A DNA stretch of 64,000 nt from Anaerococcus sp. Marseille-P3625 (GCF_900232825.1 NZ_OCTP01000011.1:333261-397260), one strand, 5' to 3'; counted from the first letter of the stretch, positions 8,677 through 18,220 are shown. Notes: generated by a model from the sequence alone, not told the origin. Translations and numbers: made by a program.

Positions 8677-11243
8677 GGACGATTACAATAAAATTTCATT
8701 GGACAATATTTGCAAAGCTTTAAATCATCGGTTTTTTCATAAATATTTTCGCTTAAAATATTTTTTGCTATCCTATCAATACTTTCTATGTCGAATGTTT
8801 TTTCATCAACTTTTATAAGCTCATCTTTTTCGATAAAATAAAGTAGCAAATCTTTTGTAGGAGCATCATTAATTTCCCTTAAATATTTGTAGGTGATTAA
8901 TTGTTTTTGATAGGCTTTTAGGCTTTCCTCTGTGTAGGATCCTGTTTTAAAATCGATAATTGATCCATCAGAAAAAATGGCGTCGATATTTCCTTGAAGT
9001 ATATAAAAATCCCTATCAGCCTTGTAATTCACCTCACTAGCAAGTATAGGAAAATCTTTTTCCCTAAAATTTCTTATAGAATTTTTGTAAGCTGGATTTT
9101 TTTCCAAGAAAATATTAAGATTATAATCTAGCTTTGGATTTTCCCTATTTTCCCCTATATATTGGCAAATTTGGTGAACTCTACTTCCAAAAATTAGACT
9201 TGGATTTTTTGGCAGGGTAAATCTTAATTTTCTAAGAAATTTATATTTTAATGGGCAAGACTCGTAAATTTCAATATCTGTTGTAAAGGCAAGAATTTCT
9301 TTTTCAATCTTTTCTTCATAGCGTATGAAATTAATAGTAGAAAGTTTTGAGCTATCATCAAGATTGTTGGCAAAATCAATTATCCTAGGATCTGTTGAAT
9401 TATCCAAAATTACCAAGAGATTTTTTGCTCTGGTAAAGGCAGTGTAATATTTTCTGTAAAAATCAATTTCTTCCAAATTTTTTTCCTTAGATGAAATTTT
9501 ATACTTTTCTAATATACCATCACTATTTGCTCTTGGAAAATCATTTAATCCTGATACAAAAACTACATCAAATTCAAGACCCTTGGAATTGTGTATGGTC
9601 ATAAAATTTATAGCATCGTAAGTTTTATCGATTTCATCAAATTCCTTTATGGAATTGTTCTTGAAAAAATAGAAAATATAACCAAAAATAAATTCTAGAA
9701 AATAATTTTCCCTATCACTTGCAAAAATTTCCTCATATTCGCTAACTAGCTTTGTGAAAGTTCCTATATTATTTAAGGCTCTATCATTTTCCAAATCTCC
9801 AAGCTTTTTTCCTAAGATTTCCTTTAATTTTTTAAGCTCAAAAGACTTATAGATTATCTCGCTAATGGTTTTTGGACCAATATTTCTAATTTTTTCTATA
9901 AAACTATCTAGTTCTTTATTCTTAAAGCTTTGATCGTTAAAAAGCTCTGCTAAATATCTCCTAAAATATAATTTTTTCATTTCTTCGTAGGATAAATCTT
10001 TTTGATAGGAAAGATTTGACGGATAAGAGCTAAAAATTTTTACTAAAATGTAGATTAAAATCCTAATCTCATCCCTTTCAAAGAACTGACTTCTGCCCAA
10101 ATTTAGAACTTTAAGTCCTCTTTTTTCCAAATAGTTTTGTAAATTTTTTGGATAATTAGAATTTAAAGTTGGAAATAAAAATCCAATCTGGTTAAGGGCG
10201 ATTTTCTCATTTAAAATTTTGATAATCTTGTATAAATTTTCAAAATTATCAGCCCTAGCCCTTACTAGGCAGTTGGCATTTTCATTTTCATCAAAGGCCA
10301 CAATTTCTTTTTTATTAACAATTCCACTTGTATTTAAAAATTTCTGTGCCTTATCAATTATAGCTTGATTTGACCTATAATTAATATCCAATTTGTAAAA
10401 ATTCGCAGAAACACCCAATTTTTCCTGACAAATCTCATCAAAATTTGTGATATTTTTAGGATCTGCTCCTCTAAATCTGTAAAGAGCCTGGTCGTCATCT
10501 CCAAAAACCATGATATTTTTGCCCTTTAATAATTTAAAGGCAATTTCTTGTTGGATAAAATTTGTATCTTGGTACTCGTCGATTATTACAAAATCGATGG
10601 AATTTCTGATCTGATCTCCAGTTTCCTTATCAGCAAGTAGGTCGTAAAAATTTTTCAAAATCATTTGAAAATTCAACAAATGATTATCTTTTAGAAGTTT
10701 TACGTGGCTTTGGTAAATTTCATAGGCAAATCTATCTTTTGGATCTTTTGAATTTTTAAGGGCTCCAAGATCAATAAGATTGTTGGTAATTTCTGCAAAA
10801 ATCCCTTGGATTTCCAAAACTTTATTTGCTCCCAAATATTTGTCAAAACCATCTATTTTTTCAAATAAGGATAGGTTTTTTTCTAACAAATATTGCTCAA
10901 AGTATGAATCTATAACTTTTTCTTTGAAAAAATCATCGTCAAGTTTTTTGTATTTATCTATATAAATATTTGCCAGAGAGTGAAAATTACCGATTTTTAG
11001 GTCAATTAAGTTGGAATTTATTCCCTCTTTCTTAAATTCGCTGATGATTCTAGTATTTAATTCCTTACTGGCTTTTTTTGTAAAAGTTGTAATTAGAATT
11101 TTATTGGCGGCAATTCCCTCGACTTTTATAAGTTCAATAACTTTTTTTACAATAGTAAAAGTCTTGCCAGTTCCTGGCCCTGCAATGATTGCTGCTGGAG
11201 TTTTTGCATCATATATTACTTCTTTTTGTTTGTCATTAATCAT
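8673..11243 (-). CDS. UvrD/PcrA-like superfamily 1 helicase fused to a PD-(D/E)XK nuclease with Fe-S cysteines
   Basis: The 856-residue protein begins with the UvrD N-terminal motif and Walker A AGPGTGKTFTIVKK (about residues 17-30). It has DEYQDT (Walker B), GDDDQALYRFRGAD and, in the second RecA domain, HNSKGLEFDVVFV. The last 190 residues are a RecB-like nuclease: GNIDAIFSDGS and IDFKTGS supply the catalytic D and DxK residues. One cysteine (YESCPLKY, about residue 672) plus the C-terminal CKYCPMKFYC give four candidates for an AddB/Cas4-type iron-sulfur cluster. A role in DNA end processing or repair is inferred. Its start overlaps the GNAT stop by 4 nt. Confidence 0.85.
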   Translation of the reverse strand: MINDKQKEVIYDAKTPAAIIAGPGTGKTFTIVKKVIELIKVEGIAANKILITTFTKKASKELNTRIISEFKKEGINSNLIDLKIGNFHSLANIYIDKYKKLDDDFFKEKVIDSYFEQYLLEKNLSLFEKIDGFDKYLGANKVLEIQGIFAEITNNLIDLGALKNSKDPKDRFAYEIYQSHVKLLKDNHLLNFQMILKNFYDLLADKETGDQIRNSIDFVIIDEYQDTNFIQQEIAFKLLKGKNIMVFGDDDQALYRFRGADPKNITNFDEICQEKLGVSANFYKLDINYRSNQAIIDKAQKFLNTSGIVNKKEIVAFDENENANCLVRARADNFENLYKIIKILNEKIALNQIGFLFPTLNSNYPKNLQNYLEKRGLKVLNLGRSQFFERDEIRILIYILVKIFSSYPSNLSYQKDLSYEEMKKLYFRRYLAELFNDQSFKNKELDSFIEKIRNIGPKTISEIIYKSFELKKLKEILGKKLGDLENDRALNNIGTFTKLVSEYEEIFASDRENYFLEFIFGYIFYFFKNNSIKEFDEIDKTYDAINFMTIHNSKGLEFDVVFVSGLNDFPRANSDGILEKYKISSKEKNLEEIDFYRKYYTAFTRAKNLLVILDNSTDPRIIDFANNLDDSSKLSTINFIRYEEKIEKEILAFTTDIEIYESCPLKYKFLRKLRFTLPKNPSLIFGSRVHQICQYIGENRENPKLDYNLNIFLEKNPAYKNSIRNFREKDFPILASEVNYKADRDFYILQGNIDAIFSDGSIIDFKTGSYTEESLKAYQKQLITYKYLREINDAPTKDLLLYFIEKDELIKVDEKTFDIESIDRIAKNILSENIYEKTDDLKLCKYCPMKFYCNRP

Positions 11244-11740
11244 AAGACCAACTCATAGGCGAATCTTTTTATAAAAACGCCGCTATCATCAATAAAAATT
11301 TCTCCTACATAAGAAAAATTCATTTTGCTAATCAAAGATCTCATCCTAAAATTATCCTCGTGAGTATCGATTCTTAGACAATCTTTGCCTCTTTTTTTGG
11401 CTTTTTTTATAATTTCATCAAAAAAAATACTTGCAAGGCCTTCTCCTCTGTGATCTGTGTCCACACAAAAAGTATGGATTACGAAATAATTTTCTCCCTT
11501 CATTTTATTTTTAATAGGCTCGTAGGTCTTTTCTTCTTCATCGGATAAAAAAGCGTAGGCTAATATTTCTCCGTTTTTTTCAAGAACATAGGATTTGCCA
11601 CTTGATATTTGACGGATCAAAAGTTTTTCATCTGGATTTCCTCTTTGCCATTGGTCTACACAGTCATTTTTTAGTGAAATTTTTGCTTTTTTTATAATTT
11701 CTTTAATTTTTTCTAAATCATTTGTATTTGCTTTTCTCAT
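11240..11740 (-). CDS. GNAT family N-acetyltransferase
   Basis: The 166-residue protein has the acetyl-CoA binding core of GNATs: VIHTFCVDTDHRGEGLASIFFDEI (R-x-x-G-x-A, around residues 90-113). The substrate cannot be told. The N terminus MRKANTNDLEKI matches the usual GNAT start. There is no ribosome site: TGGTATAAT ends only 6 nt before the ATG, so the mRNA may be leaderless. The stop overlaps the start of the downstream helicase gene by 4 nt. Confidence 0.85.
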   Translation of the reverse strand: MRKANTNDLEKIKEIIKKAKISLKNDCVDQWQRGNPDEKLLIRQISSGKSYVLEKNGEILAYAFLSDEEEKTYEPIKNKMKGENYFVIHTFCVDTDHRGEGLASIFFDEIIKKAKKRGKDCLRIDTHEDNFRMRSLISKMNFSYVGEIFIDDSGVFIKRFAYELVL

Positions 11741-11746
11741 AAGATT

Positions 11747-11755
11747 ATTATACCA
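11747..11755 (-). promoter_or_regulatory. Extended -10 promoter for a probably leaderless GNAT mRNA
   Basis: Minus-strand TGGTATAAT is an extended -10 element with six bases (AATCTT) before the start codon. Transcription would begin at or next to the A of ATG. No convincing -35 box is seen. Confidence 0.55.
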
Positions 11756-11834
11756 TTTGACTTTAATGTAATTTGTTAAATTTAGGGTAAAATTTATGTA
11801 TAGAGTAAATTATAGAATTAAAAAAGAGGTGTAA

Positions 11835-13010
11835 ATGTACGATTATTTAATTATAGGTAACGGCATAGCAGGTCTTGCCGCTGCAGAAGAAATAAGAAAA
11901 AACGATGAAAATGGTAAAATTTTAATAGTTTCAAAAGAAGAAATACCAACATACTGGAGAACAAGACTTTCAGCTTTGATAGCTAAAGATTTTGACAAAG
12001 ATGATATATATGTCAAAAAAGATGCTTGGTACCAAGAAAAAAATATCGAAGAAAAGTTAGATACTGAAGTTGAAAAACTAGATTTAGAAAATAATAAGGC
12101 TATTTTGGCAAATGGAGAAGAAATAGAATATGGGAAAGTTCTTTTGGCAACTGGAGCAAGAGCTTTCGTTCCTCCAATCAAAAATGTTGAAAGCAAGGGC
12201 GTATTTGCTATAAGAAGTCTTGATGATTTGATAAGTTTTAAAGAATATGCTGCTGATAAGAAAGAAGTTGTAATAATTGGTGGAGGAATCCTAGGTCTTG
12301 AAGCTGCTTTTTCTGTAAAGGAATTAGGCAAAGAAGTTTCTGTTATCGAGGCAGCTGATTATATTCTAAATCGTCAATTAGATCATGCGCTTTCTAAAAA
12401 ACTTGAAGAATCATTAAATGAAATGGGCATCAAAACTTATACTGGCAAAGCAACAGAAGAAATTTTGGCAAATGATGGCAAAGTTTCTGGCATCAAACTT
12501 TCTAACGGTGAAGAAATAAAAGCAGATGTGATAATGGTTCAAGCAGGAGTTAGATCAATTATCGATCTAGCAAAAAATTCTAATCTTGAAGTTGACCGTG
12601 GAATAATTGTTAATGACAATTTACAAAGCAAAAAAGAAAATGTATATGCTGCAGGCGACTGTGCACAAATTGGAAACTTTACCATTGGTCTATGGACGGC
12701 AAGTCAAGAAATGGGCAAAATTGTCGGTCGCAATATGACTGGGGCAAAGGAAACTTACGAAAAACCAAAACCATTTTCAACTTTGATGATTGGAAATATC
12801 AAAGTATTTTCAGCAGGAATGACTTCTGGAGAAGGCATTGAAGAAATGAAAGCCGAAAAAGATGGCAATATCTACAAACTTTTCAAAAAAGACGGCAAAT
12901 TTGTAGGTGGCATCCTTTGGAATGATATAAAAATGCAAAATGATGTAAAAGACCTTGTCTTTAACGGCAAAAATTTAGAAGATACAAAATTAGCAGAAAT
13001 TTTCAAATAA
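11835..13010 (+). CDS. NAD(P)/FAD-dependent oxidoreductase, rubredoxin/nitrite reductase-like
   Basis: The 391-residue flavoprotein has an FAD motif (IIGNGIAGLAAAEEI, residues 6-20), an NAD(P) motif (VVIIGGGILGLEAAFSV, near residue 148) and the C-terminal FAD contact NVYAAGDCAQI (near residue 270). The layout is that of NADH:rubredoxin oxidoreductase and NirB N-terminal modules, which pass electrons from NAD(P)H to a small redox protein. The real acceptor is unknown. It starts after AAGAGGTG, is monocistronic, and diverges from the GNAT gene. Confidence 0.8.
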   Translation: MYDYLIIGNGIAGLAAAEEIRKNDENGKILIVSKEEIPTYWRTRLSALIAKDFDKDDIYVKKDAWYQEKNIEEKLDTEVEKLDLENNKAILANGEEIEYGKVLLATGARAFVPPIKNVESKGVFAIRSLDDLISFKEYAADKKEVVIIGGGILGLEAAFSVKELGKEVSVIEAADYILNRQLDHALSKKLEESLNEMGIKTYTGKATEEILANDGKVSGIKLSNGEEIKADVIMVQAGVRSIIDLAKNSNLEVDRGIIVNDNLQSKKENVYAAGDCAQIGNFTIGLWTASQEMGKIVGRNMTGAKETYEKPKPFSTLMIGNIKVFSAGMTSGEGIEEMKAEKDGNIYKLFKKDGKFVGGILWNDIKMQNDVKDLVFNGKNLEDTKLAEIFK

Positions 13011-13020
13011 TTCTTTCAAA

Positions 13021-13058
13021 AAAACAGCTGACTTAGATTTTTTCTAAGCAGCTGTTTT
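13021..13058. terminator. Bidirectional terminator
   Basis: AAAACAGCTG and CAGCTGTTTTT bracket a second inner stem (CTTAGA/TCTAAG). T tracts on both strands can serve the flavoprotein gene and the convergent SAF oxidoreductase gene. Confidence 0.8.
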
Positions 13059-13063
13059 TCTTT

Positions 13064-14356
13064 TTATAGTTTCATTGAATTTTGTCTACGTCTTAATCTT
13101 GTTATGGTAGCTTTTTCGTCAATTTCTACCATGGACATATCTATAAGACTATCTTTTTTGATATCACAAATTGCCTTGGTTTTTGGTGTTATCATACCTA
13201 TTGGCAACAAATCTTCATCAATTGAGCGAACATGGCTTGTTAGTTTGCCAAAAACTTTTTCTGAACCAATTCCATCCAAAGTTTCACCTTTTTTGATATC
13301 TCTTTTTGCAACTGTGACTGTATCTGCAACTTGGCCTTGAATTGGAACTATAGTGGCTTCATTTTCCACAACTGCCTTATAAATTGTAATTGGCGCTTCA
13401 AGGCTTGTTAGATGGTATGGCCTATACATCAAATAATTTGGTCCATCACCAAAGCCTAAAAATTTCATCAAATCTCTTACATCTTCCTTATCACTTGTAA
13501 CGATGATGAAAACTCCAGGTGCCATTCCTTGGGAAAATTCTACGACCTTATAATTATTTAAAATTCCCCCATCTTTTTTTAATTTAAAATCTTCGACAGC
13601 TGTTTCTGGACTTGTTTTTATTCCATGGCAACCAAAGGTATCTGGCAAAAATCCAAGAGCATTGCAAACACTATTTAGCTCTATCATAGTGTTAGTTCCA
13701 TCTACAAAACTAGTTAGCATTTTTGGATTAAGATCTTTTTCTTTAGCTTCTTCCATAAGATTTTCTGGAGTTTGGTAATTATCAAGTCTGTTATTTTTGC
13801 CCTTAGCGGCTACCAAAACTTCAAGTCCCATACCAAAAGCATATTCGCAAAGATCAATTATAGCTCCCGGCTCATCTCCCAAAATTCCAGTATAAACAAC
13901 TCCAGCTTTTCTTGCCATATCTGCCAAAACAGGTCCAACTGTCGCTTCACATTCCACATTAAAAGAAATCATGTGTTTATGATATTGGATAGTTTTTCTT
14001 GCAATAACTGCCCCAAAAGGAGGATTTCCCGTACAATCGATAACTGCATTTATTTGCAAAAGTTTGTAAGAAAGTCTGTAATTTGTTGAAACACAAACAT
14101 AACCCTTTTCCAAAATTTCATAGCCTTCGTTATAATCATCTGTATAAATTATCTTATCTTCATTAACTCCAGATTTTACCAAGGCTTTGATAGCTTTTTG
14201 CGGAGTTTTATCGACTACAAGCTTAACCTCCATGGCATCGATATTTGCAAGCTGTGAAATAAGAGAAGTTCCCATTTTCCCACAGCCAATTATAGCAAGT
14301 TTTATCGACTCGCCGTTATATTTCATTTCATTTAAATTTCTACTAATTTTAAACAT
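13064..14356 (-). CDS. Homoserine-dehydrogenase-like oxidoreductase with C-terminal SAF domain
   Basis: The 430-residue protein has an N-terminal Rossmann motif (LAIIGCGKMGTSLI, about residues 22-35) and a middle dehydrogenase-like domain with AVIDCTGNPPFGA and GDEPGAI. Residues about 345-410 resemble a SAF domain (DTVTVAKRDIKKGETLDGIGSEKVFG), also seen in FlgA/CpaB and sugar-acid enzymes. Members are often labelled homoserine dehydrogenase or SAF domain protein, but the reaction has not been settled to my knowledge. It overlaps the BaiN-like gene by 8 nt and ends the ilvA-murE operon. A small-molecule dehydrogenase is the safest reading. Confidence 0.65.
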   Translation of the reverse strand: MFKISRNLNEMKYNGESIKLAIIGCGKMGTSLISQLANIDAMEVKLVVDKTPQKAIKALVKSGVNEDKIIYTDDYNEGYEILEKGYVCVSTNYRLSYKLLQINAVIDCTGNPPFGAVIARKTIQYHKHMISFNVECEATVGPVLADMARKAGVVYTGILGDEPGAIIDLCEYAFGMGLEVLVAAKGKNNRLDNYQTPENLMEEAKEKDLNPKMLTSFVDGTNTMIELNSVCNALGFLPDTFGCHGIKTSPETAVEDFKLKKDGGILNNYKVVEFSQGMAPGVFIIVTSDKEDVRDLMKFLGFGDGPNYLMYRPYHLTSLEAPITIYKAVVENEATIVPIQGQVADTVTVAKRDIKKGETLDGIGSEKVFGKLTSHVRSIDEDLLPIGMITPKTKAICDIKKDSLIDMSMVEIDEKATITRLRRRQNSMKL

Positions 14357-15557
14357 TTAAGCTCCTTAAATAATCAGCTAAAACTTTTGCAGAAGATGCT
14401 GCCCATTGGATATTATAGCCTCCACAAGCTCCATTAACATCCAAAATTTCTCCGATAAAGAACACATTCGGGAAAATTTTTGACTCCATAGTTTTAGGAT
14501 TTACAAATTTAGTGTCAACTCCACCAATTGTCAGCTGGGCATTTTCACAATCGTGAATTTTTGTAATTTCAAAGCTTAGATTTTTTAAAGTTTTAACTAA
14601 TTTTTTCAAGTCGTAAGTTTTTAATTCACATAATTTTTTCTTAGGACTTAGCTCTAGCAATTTAATTACATCTCCTATAAGCTTCTCATTTATTATACCG
14701 ATTAATAAATCGTATAAAGATTTATTTGGAAAATTATTTCTTATTTTTTCTAAAAAATCATAAAATTCATCGTAAGTTTTCTCTGGATAAAAGTCAACTT
14801 CAACAGATGCTTTTTTCTTATCTCTTAAAGCAAGAGATAGGTCATTTGAAATATCCAAAATTGCAGTGCCAGTAAGTCCATAATCTTGAAAAATTATATC
14901 ATCTATTGATGATTTTATAAATTTTCCTTCCACAAACAAGCTAGCCTTGCCGGTAATTCTCGTTCCCTTGGTTTTTTTGCTAAATTTTTCTTTACTTTCA
15001 AAATTTGTAATCCCATAGGTCATTTTTGTAAGAGGAATTTCATTTCTTATTAAAGCAAAAATTTTGCCATCAGATCCAGAATTTGCCAAGCTTTTGCCAC
15101 CTGTTGCAAAAACTAATTTGTCATAGGCATATGATTTTTCATTAGTTACAACTTCTTTTTTTGAAAAATCTATAGCTTCTACTTCTTGATTAAAGATAAA
15201 TTTAGCATTTTCTTTTGAAGAATTATACAAAGCATCTCTAATTGTTTTACTTGACATGGTTTTTGGATAACATCTGCCAGAAGGAAGATTTGTCGTTGCA
15301 ATTCCAATATCATTTAGATATTTTATCAAATCGTAATTTGTAAAATTATCTAAGGCATATTTGAAAAAGTCTTCATTTTCTGATTTATAAAAATCGTATG
15401 AAAAATTTAGATTTGTAAAGTTACAGCGACCATTTCCACTTGCAAGTAATTTTCTGCCAGAAAATTCGTTTTTTTCTAAAATTGTAAGTTCACCACAGTC
15501 CATAAAATTTGCAAAAAATAAGCCTGCAACTCCTGCTCCAATTACTAAGATTTTCAT
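14349..15557 (-). CDS. BaiN/RdsA (HI0933) family NAD(P)/FAD-dependent oxidoreductase
   Basis: The 402-residue flavoprotein has the FAD motif VIGAGVAGLFFANF (residues 4-17), LLASGNGRCNFTN (HI0933 signature), FATGGKSLANSGSDG and the C-terminal FFIGEILDVNGACGGYNIQWAASS, all typical of this family. Some members reduce bile-acid intermediates or act on rRNA precursors; for most the substrate is unknown. It overlaps murE by 4 nt and the SAF oxidoreductase gene by 8 nt, so it is cotranscribed. Confidence 0.85.
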   Translation of the reverse strand: MKILVIGAGVAGLFFANFMDCGELTILEKNEFSGRKLLASGNGRCNFTNLNFSYDFYKSENEDFFKYALDNFTNYDLIKYLNDIGIATTNLPSGRCYPKTMSSKTIRDALYNSSKENAKFIFNQEVEAIDFSKKEVVTNEKSYAYDKLVFATGGKSLANSGSDGKIFALIRNEIPLTKMTYGITNFESKEKFSKKTKGTRITGKASLFVEGKFIKSSIDDIIFQDYGLTGTAILDISNDLSLALRDKKKASVEVDFYPEKTYDEFYDFLEKIRNNFPNKSLYDLLIGIINEKLIGDVIKLLELSPKKKLCELKTYDLKKLVKTLKNLSFEITKIHDCENAQLTIGGVDTKFVNPKTMESKIFPNVFFIGEILDVNGACGGYNIQWAASSAKVLADYLRSLNV

Positions 15558-16981
15558 ATTTCCCTTAAAGCTTCGAGTATGGTTTCATATTCATTATAAT
15601 ATGTTTTTTCGTTGCCGTGATGTTTTAGAAATCTTTCTTCGCCCTTGCCAAGAGTTACTATATAATCGCCTTTGTTGGCGTTTTTTATAGCCCATTTGAT
15701 GGCTTCTTTGCGATTTTCGATCTTTATATATTCTCCATGAAATTCTTCAATTCCAGAAATTACATCACTTGTTATATTTTCATAAGTATCAAATTTATTA
15801 TCATCTGTTGTAAGAACTGCAAATACCTTGTTTTTGGCACAAACATTTCCAGTAGATTTTCTAAATTCATAATTTCTATCCCCATTTACTCCAAAAACTG
15901 CGTAAGTTTTTACATCTTTTGGAATTGTCTTAAAAAGCGAATCAAAAGCTACTGGGGTGTGAGCAAAATCTATTACTATATTTTTGCCCAAATCATTTTC
16001 TATAAATTGAAATCTTGATGGAATTCCTTTAAATTTGATGAGATTTTCTGAGATTTCTTTAAGATCAACGCCCATCTGATTTAGACAAGTTATGGCAGCA
16101 AGTGAGTTATAAACTTCATAATCTGCTATGGAATTAATAGTAAAATCTTGATCTTTTACTTTAAAATGTGTAGTTTTTTCTATTTTTTTGACCTCATAAG
16201 CTCTATAATCAGAGCCTTCATTTAGCCCAAAAGTAATTACATCATCAAAAAGTTCTTTAGATTTTCTCCCATAAGGATCGTCAAAATTTGCAATTTTTAC
16301 CTTGCTAACCTCAAAAAGTTTCATTTTTGCAGAAAAATAATTATCCATTGTCTTATGATAATCTAAATGCTCTGCTGAAAGATTTGTAAAAACTCCGTAA
16401 TCGAAATTTATTCCCAAAAGTCTGTTTTGGTCAAGGCCGTGGGAGCTTGCTTCAATTACAGCCCTATTAATATTTTTTTCAAGACTTTCATTTAAAACTT
16501 TGTTTATGAAAAATATATTAGGTGTTGTGTTTGGAGTTTCAATCCTTTGACCATTTACAAAGGCTCCGTCTGTGCCAATGTTTGTGGCAGATCCAAAAAT
16601 TTCCTTAATCAAAAAATAAATCAAAGAAGCAGTTGTGGTTTTGCCGTTGGTGCCAGTTACTCCAACAAGGGTCATTTTTTTTGCTGGAAAATCTGCCAAA
16701 ATATTTGAAATTTCTGAGGTTATTTTTCTGCTATCAGAAACTTTTATGTAATTGATATTATCCAAATAATCAATATCTTCAGTGTGGATTATAGTTTTTG
16801 CTCCATATTTTATTGCATCTTCTATGTATTTATGACCATCTAAGACATTGCCCTTGATTGCAGCAAAAGTATCAGCATGGCTACAATCCTTGGAATTATT
16901 GCTAATTTCTTTTATTTCAAAATCATTTTGTTTTTTTGCTGATATATAAGAAATTTTCTTAATCAATTGTTCAAATTTCAA
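15554..16981 (-). CDS. murE: UDP-N-acetylmuramyl-tripeptide synthetase MurE
   Basis: The 475-residue Mur ligase adds the third residue of the peptidoglycan stem peptide. ATP loop GVTGTNGKTTTASLI (near residue 110), ASSHGLDQNRL and FTNLSAEHLDYH (carbamate Lys region) and the C-terminal GKGEERF segment are visible. The diamino-acid selectivity loop reads TDDNKFD where meso-DAP enzymes have DNPR. That argues against DAP and fits Lys or Orn peptidoglycan, as known for Gram-positive anaerobic cocci. It overlaps its neighbours by 4 nt on both sides, within the ilvA operon. Confidence 0.9.
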   Translation of the reverse strand: MKFEQLIKKISYISAKKQNDFEIKEISNNSKDCSHADTFAAIKGNVLDGHKYIEDAIKYGAKTIIHTEDIDYLDNINYIKVSDSRKITSEISNILADFPAKKMTLVGVTGTNGKTTTASLIYFLIKEIFGSATNIGTDGAFVNGQRIETPNTTPNIFFINKVLNESLEKNINRAVIEASSHGLDQNRLLGINFDYGVFTNLSAEHLDYHKTMDNYFSAKMKLFEVSKVKIANFDDPYGRKSKELFDDVITFGLNEGSDYRAYEVKKIEKTTHFKVKDQDFTINSIADYEVYNSLAAITCLNQMGVDLKEISENLIKFKGIPSRFQFIENDLGKNIVIDFAHTPVAFDSLFKTIPKDVKTYAVFGVNGDRNYEFRKSTGNVCAKNKVFAVLTTDDNKFDTYENITSDVISGIEEFHGEYIKIENRKEAIKWAIKNANKGDYIVTLGKGEERFLKHHGNEKTYYNEYETILEALREI

Positions 16982-18162
16982 TGTATTATATATCCTTTCT
17001 TAATAATTACATCTCTAATTTTATTTACATGATCCATACCATTTGTTTCTAGGGTAATTTCTACATTTATATTTTTATATCTGCTTGAAGCTTTTAGGCT
17101 ATCATGGTTTATTGAAATAACATTGGCCTTGGTATAAGCAATATCAGATAAAAGTGCCTGAAGTTTTCCTGGAATATTTGGTATTTCTACAGTAATTCTT
17201 GTAATTCTTCCTGTTTCATATAGACCTCTATTTATAAGTTGAGAAATAAAGCTCATATCGATATTACCACCACTTACAAGTGAAACTACGTTTTTGTTAT
17301 AAAAATTTAATTTGCTCAAGGCTGCTAAGGACAAGGCCCCTGATGGTTCTGCTATTAATTTGTGACGCTCCATTAGGCTAATTAGTGCCATTAAAATTTC
17401 TTCATCACTAACACTTACCCAATCATCTACATAATCTTTAGCTATTTCATAAGTGTATTTGCCAACTTCAGCAACAGCAGTTCCATCTGCTATGGTATCA
17501 ACTCCGTCTAATTTTACTATTTTACCTTTTTTGATTGCCTCTTGCATGGAAGCTGCACTTACTGGCTCTACGCCAATTACTTTTATTAAAGGACTAATTT
17601 GTTTGATACATTTGGCAAGACCTGCTATAAGGCCGCCACCGCCAACTGGAACTATCACATAATCCACATATTCAAGTTCATCGACAATTTCTAAGGCTAT
17701 GGTTCCTTGACCTTCTATAACGTCCAAATCATCAAATGGCGGAATAAAGGTAAAGCCTTTTTCTTCGGCTAATTTTATGGCATGCTCTTTACATTCGTCA
17801 AAATTTTCTCCATATAAAACGACATTTGCCCCATATTTTAAAGTTCCCTCGACTTTTATCATCGGAGTTTGCTCCGGCATACAAATTGTAGCATCAATTC
17901 CTAATTTATTGGCAGAAAAAGCTACCCCTTGGGCGTGATTTCCAGCTGATGCTGTAATAATTCCCTTTTCTTTTTGACTATCATCAAGTTTTGATAACTT
18001 ATTGTAGGCACCTCTTATCTTAAAAGATCCAGTTTTTTGCAAATTCTCCGGTTTTATGTACACATTGTTATTTGACAAATCTGAAAAATAATCTGAATAA
18101 AACAAATGAGTTTTGTTTATTACTTGGTCAACTCTTTCTTTAGCACTTATAAAATCAAACAT
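16978..18162 (-). CDS. ilvA: Threonine ammonia-lyase (PLP-dependent) with ACT domain
   Basis: The 394-residue fold-type II PLP enzyme deaminates L-threonine to 2-oxobutyrate. The PLP lysine lies in GSFKIRGAYNKL (near residue 48); the phosphate-binding GGGGLIAGLA is near residue 180. The last 75 residues form an ACT domain (ITRITVEIPNIPGKLQALL) of the medium-length form. The start is the ATG at 18162 after AGGAGG with 5-nt spacing; the longer frame to 18237 lacks a ribosome site and overlaps a terminator. No isoleucine genes are adjacent, so a catabolic (TdcB-like) role is possible. It heads the operon with murE. Confidence 0.9.
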   Translation of the reverse strand: MFDFISAKERVDQVINKTHLFYSDYFSDLSNNNVYIKPENLQKTGSFKIRGAYNKLSKLDDSQKEKGIITASAGNHAQGVAFSANKLGIDATICMPEQTPMIKVEGTLKYGANVVLYGENFDECKEHAIKLAEEKGFTFIPPFDDLDVIEGQGTIALEIVDELEYVDYVIVPVGGGGLIAGLAKCIKQISPLIKVIGVEPVSAASMQEAIKKGKIVKLDGVDTIADGTAVAEVGKYTYEIAKDYVDDWVSVSDEEILMALISLMERHKLIAEPSGALSLAALSKLNFYNKNVVSLVSGGNIDMSFISQLINRGLYETGRITRITVEIPNIPGKLQALLSDIAYTKANVISINHDSLKASSRYKNINVEITLETNGMDHVNKIRDVIIKKGYIIH

Positions 18163-18220
18163 TGTATTCCTCCTAGTCATATTATAGCATTTTTTTAAAA
18201 CTAATATATAAAAACAGAAA

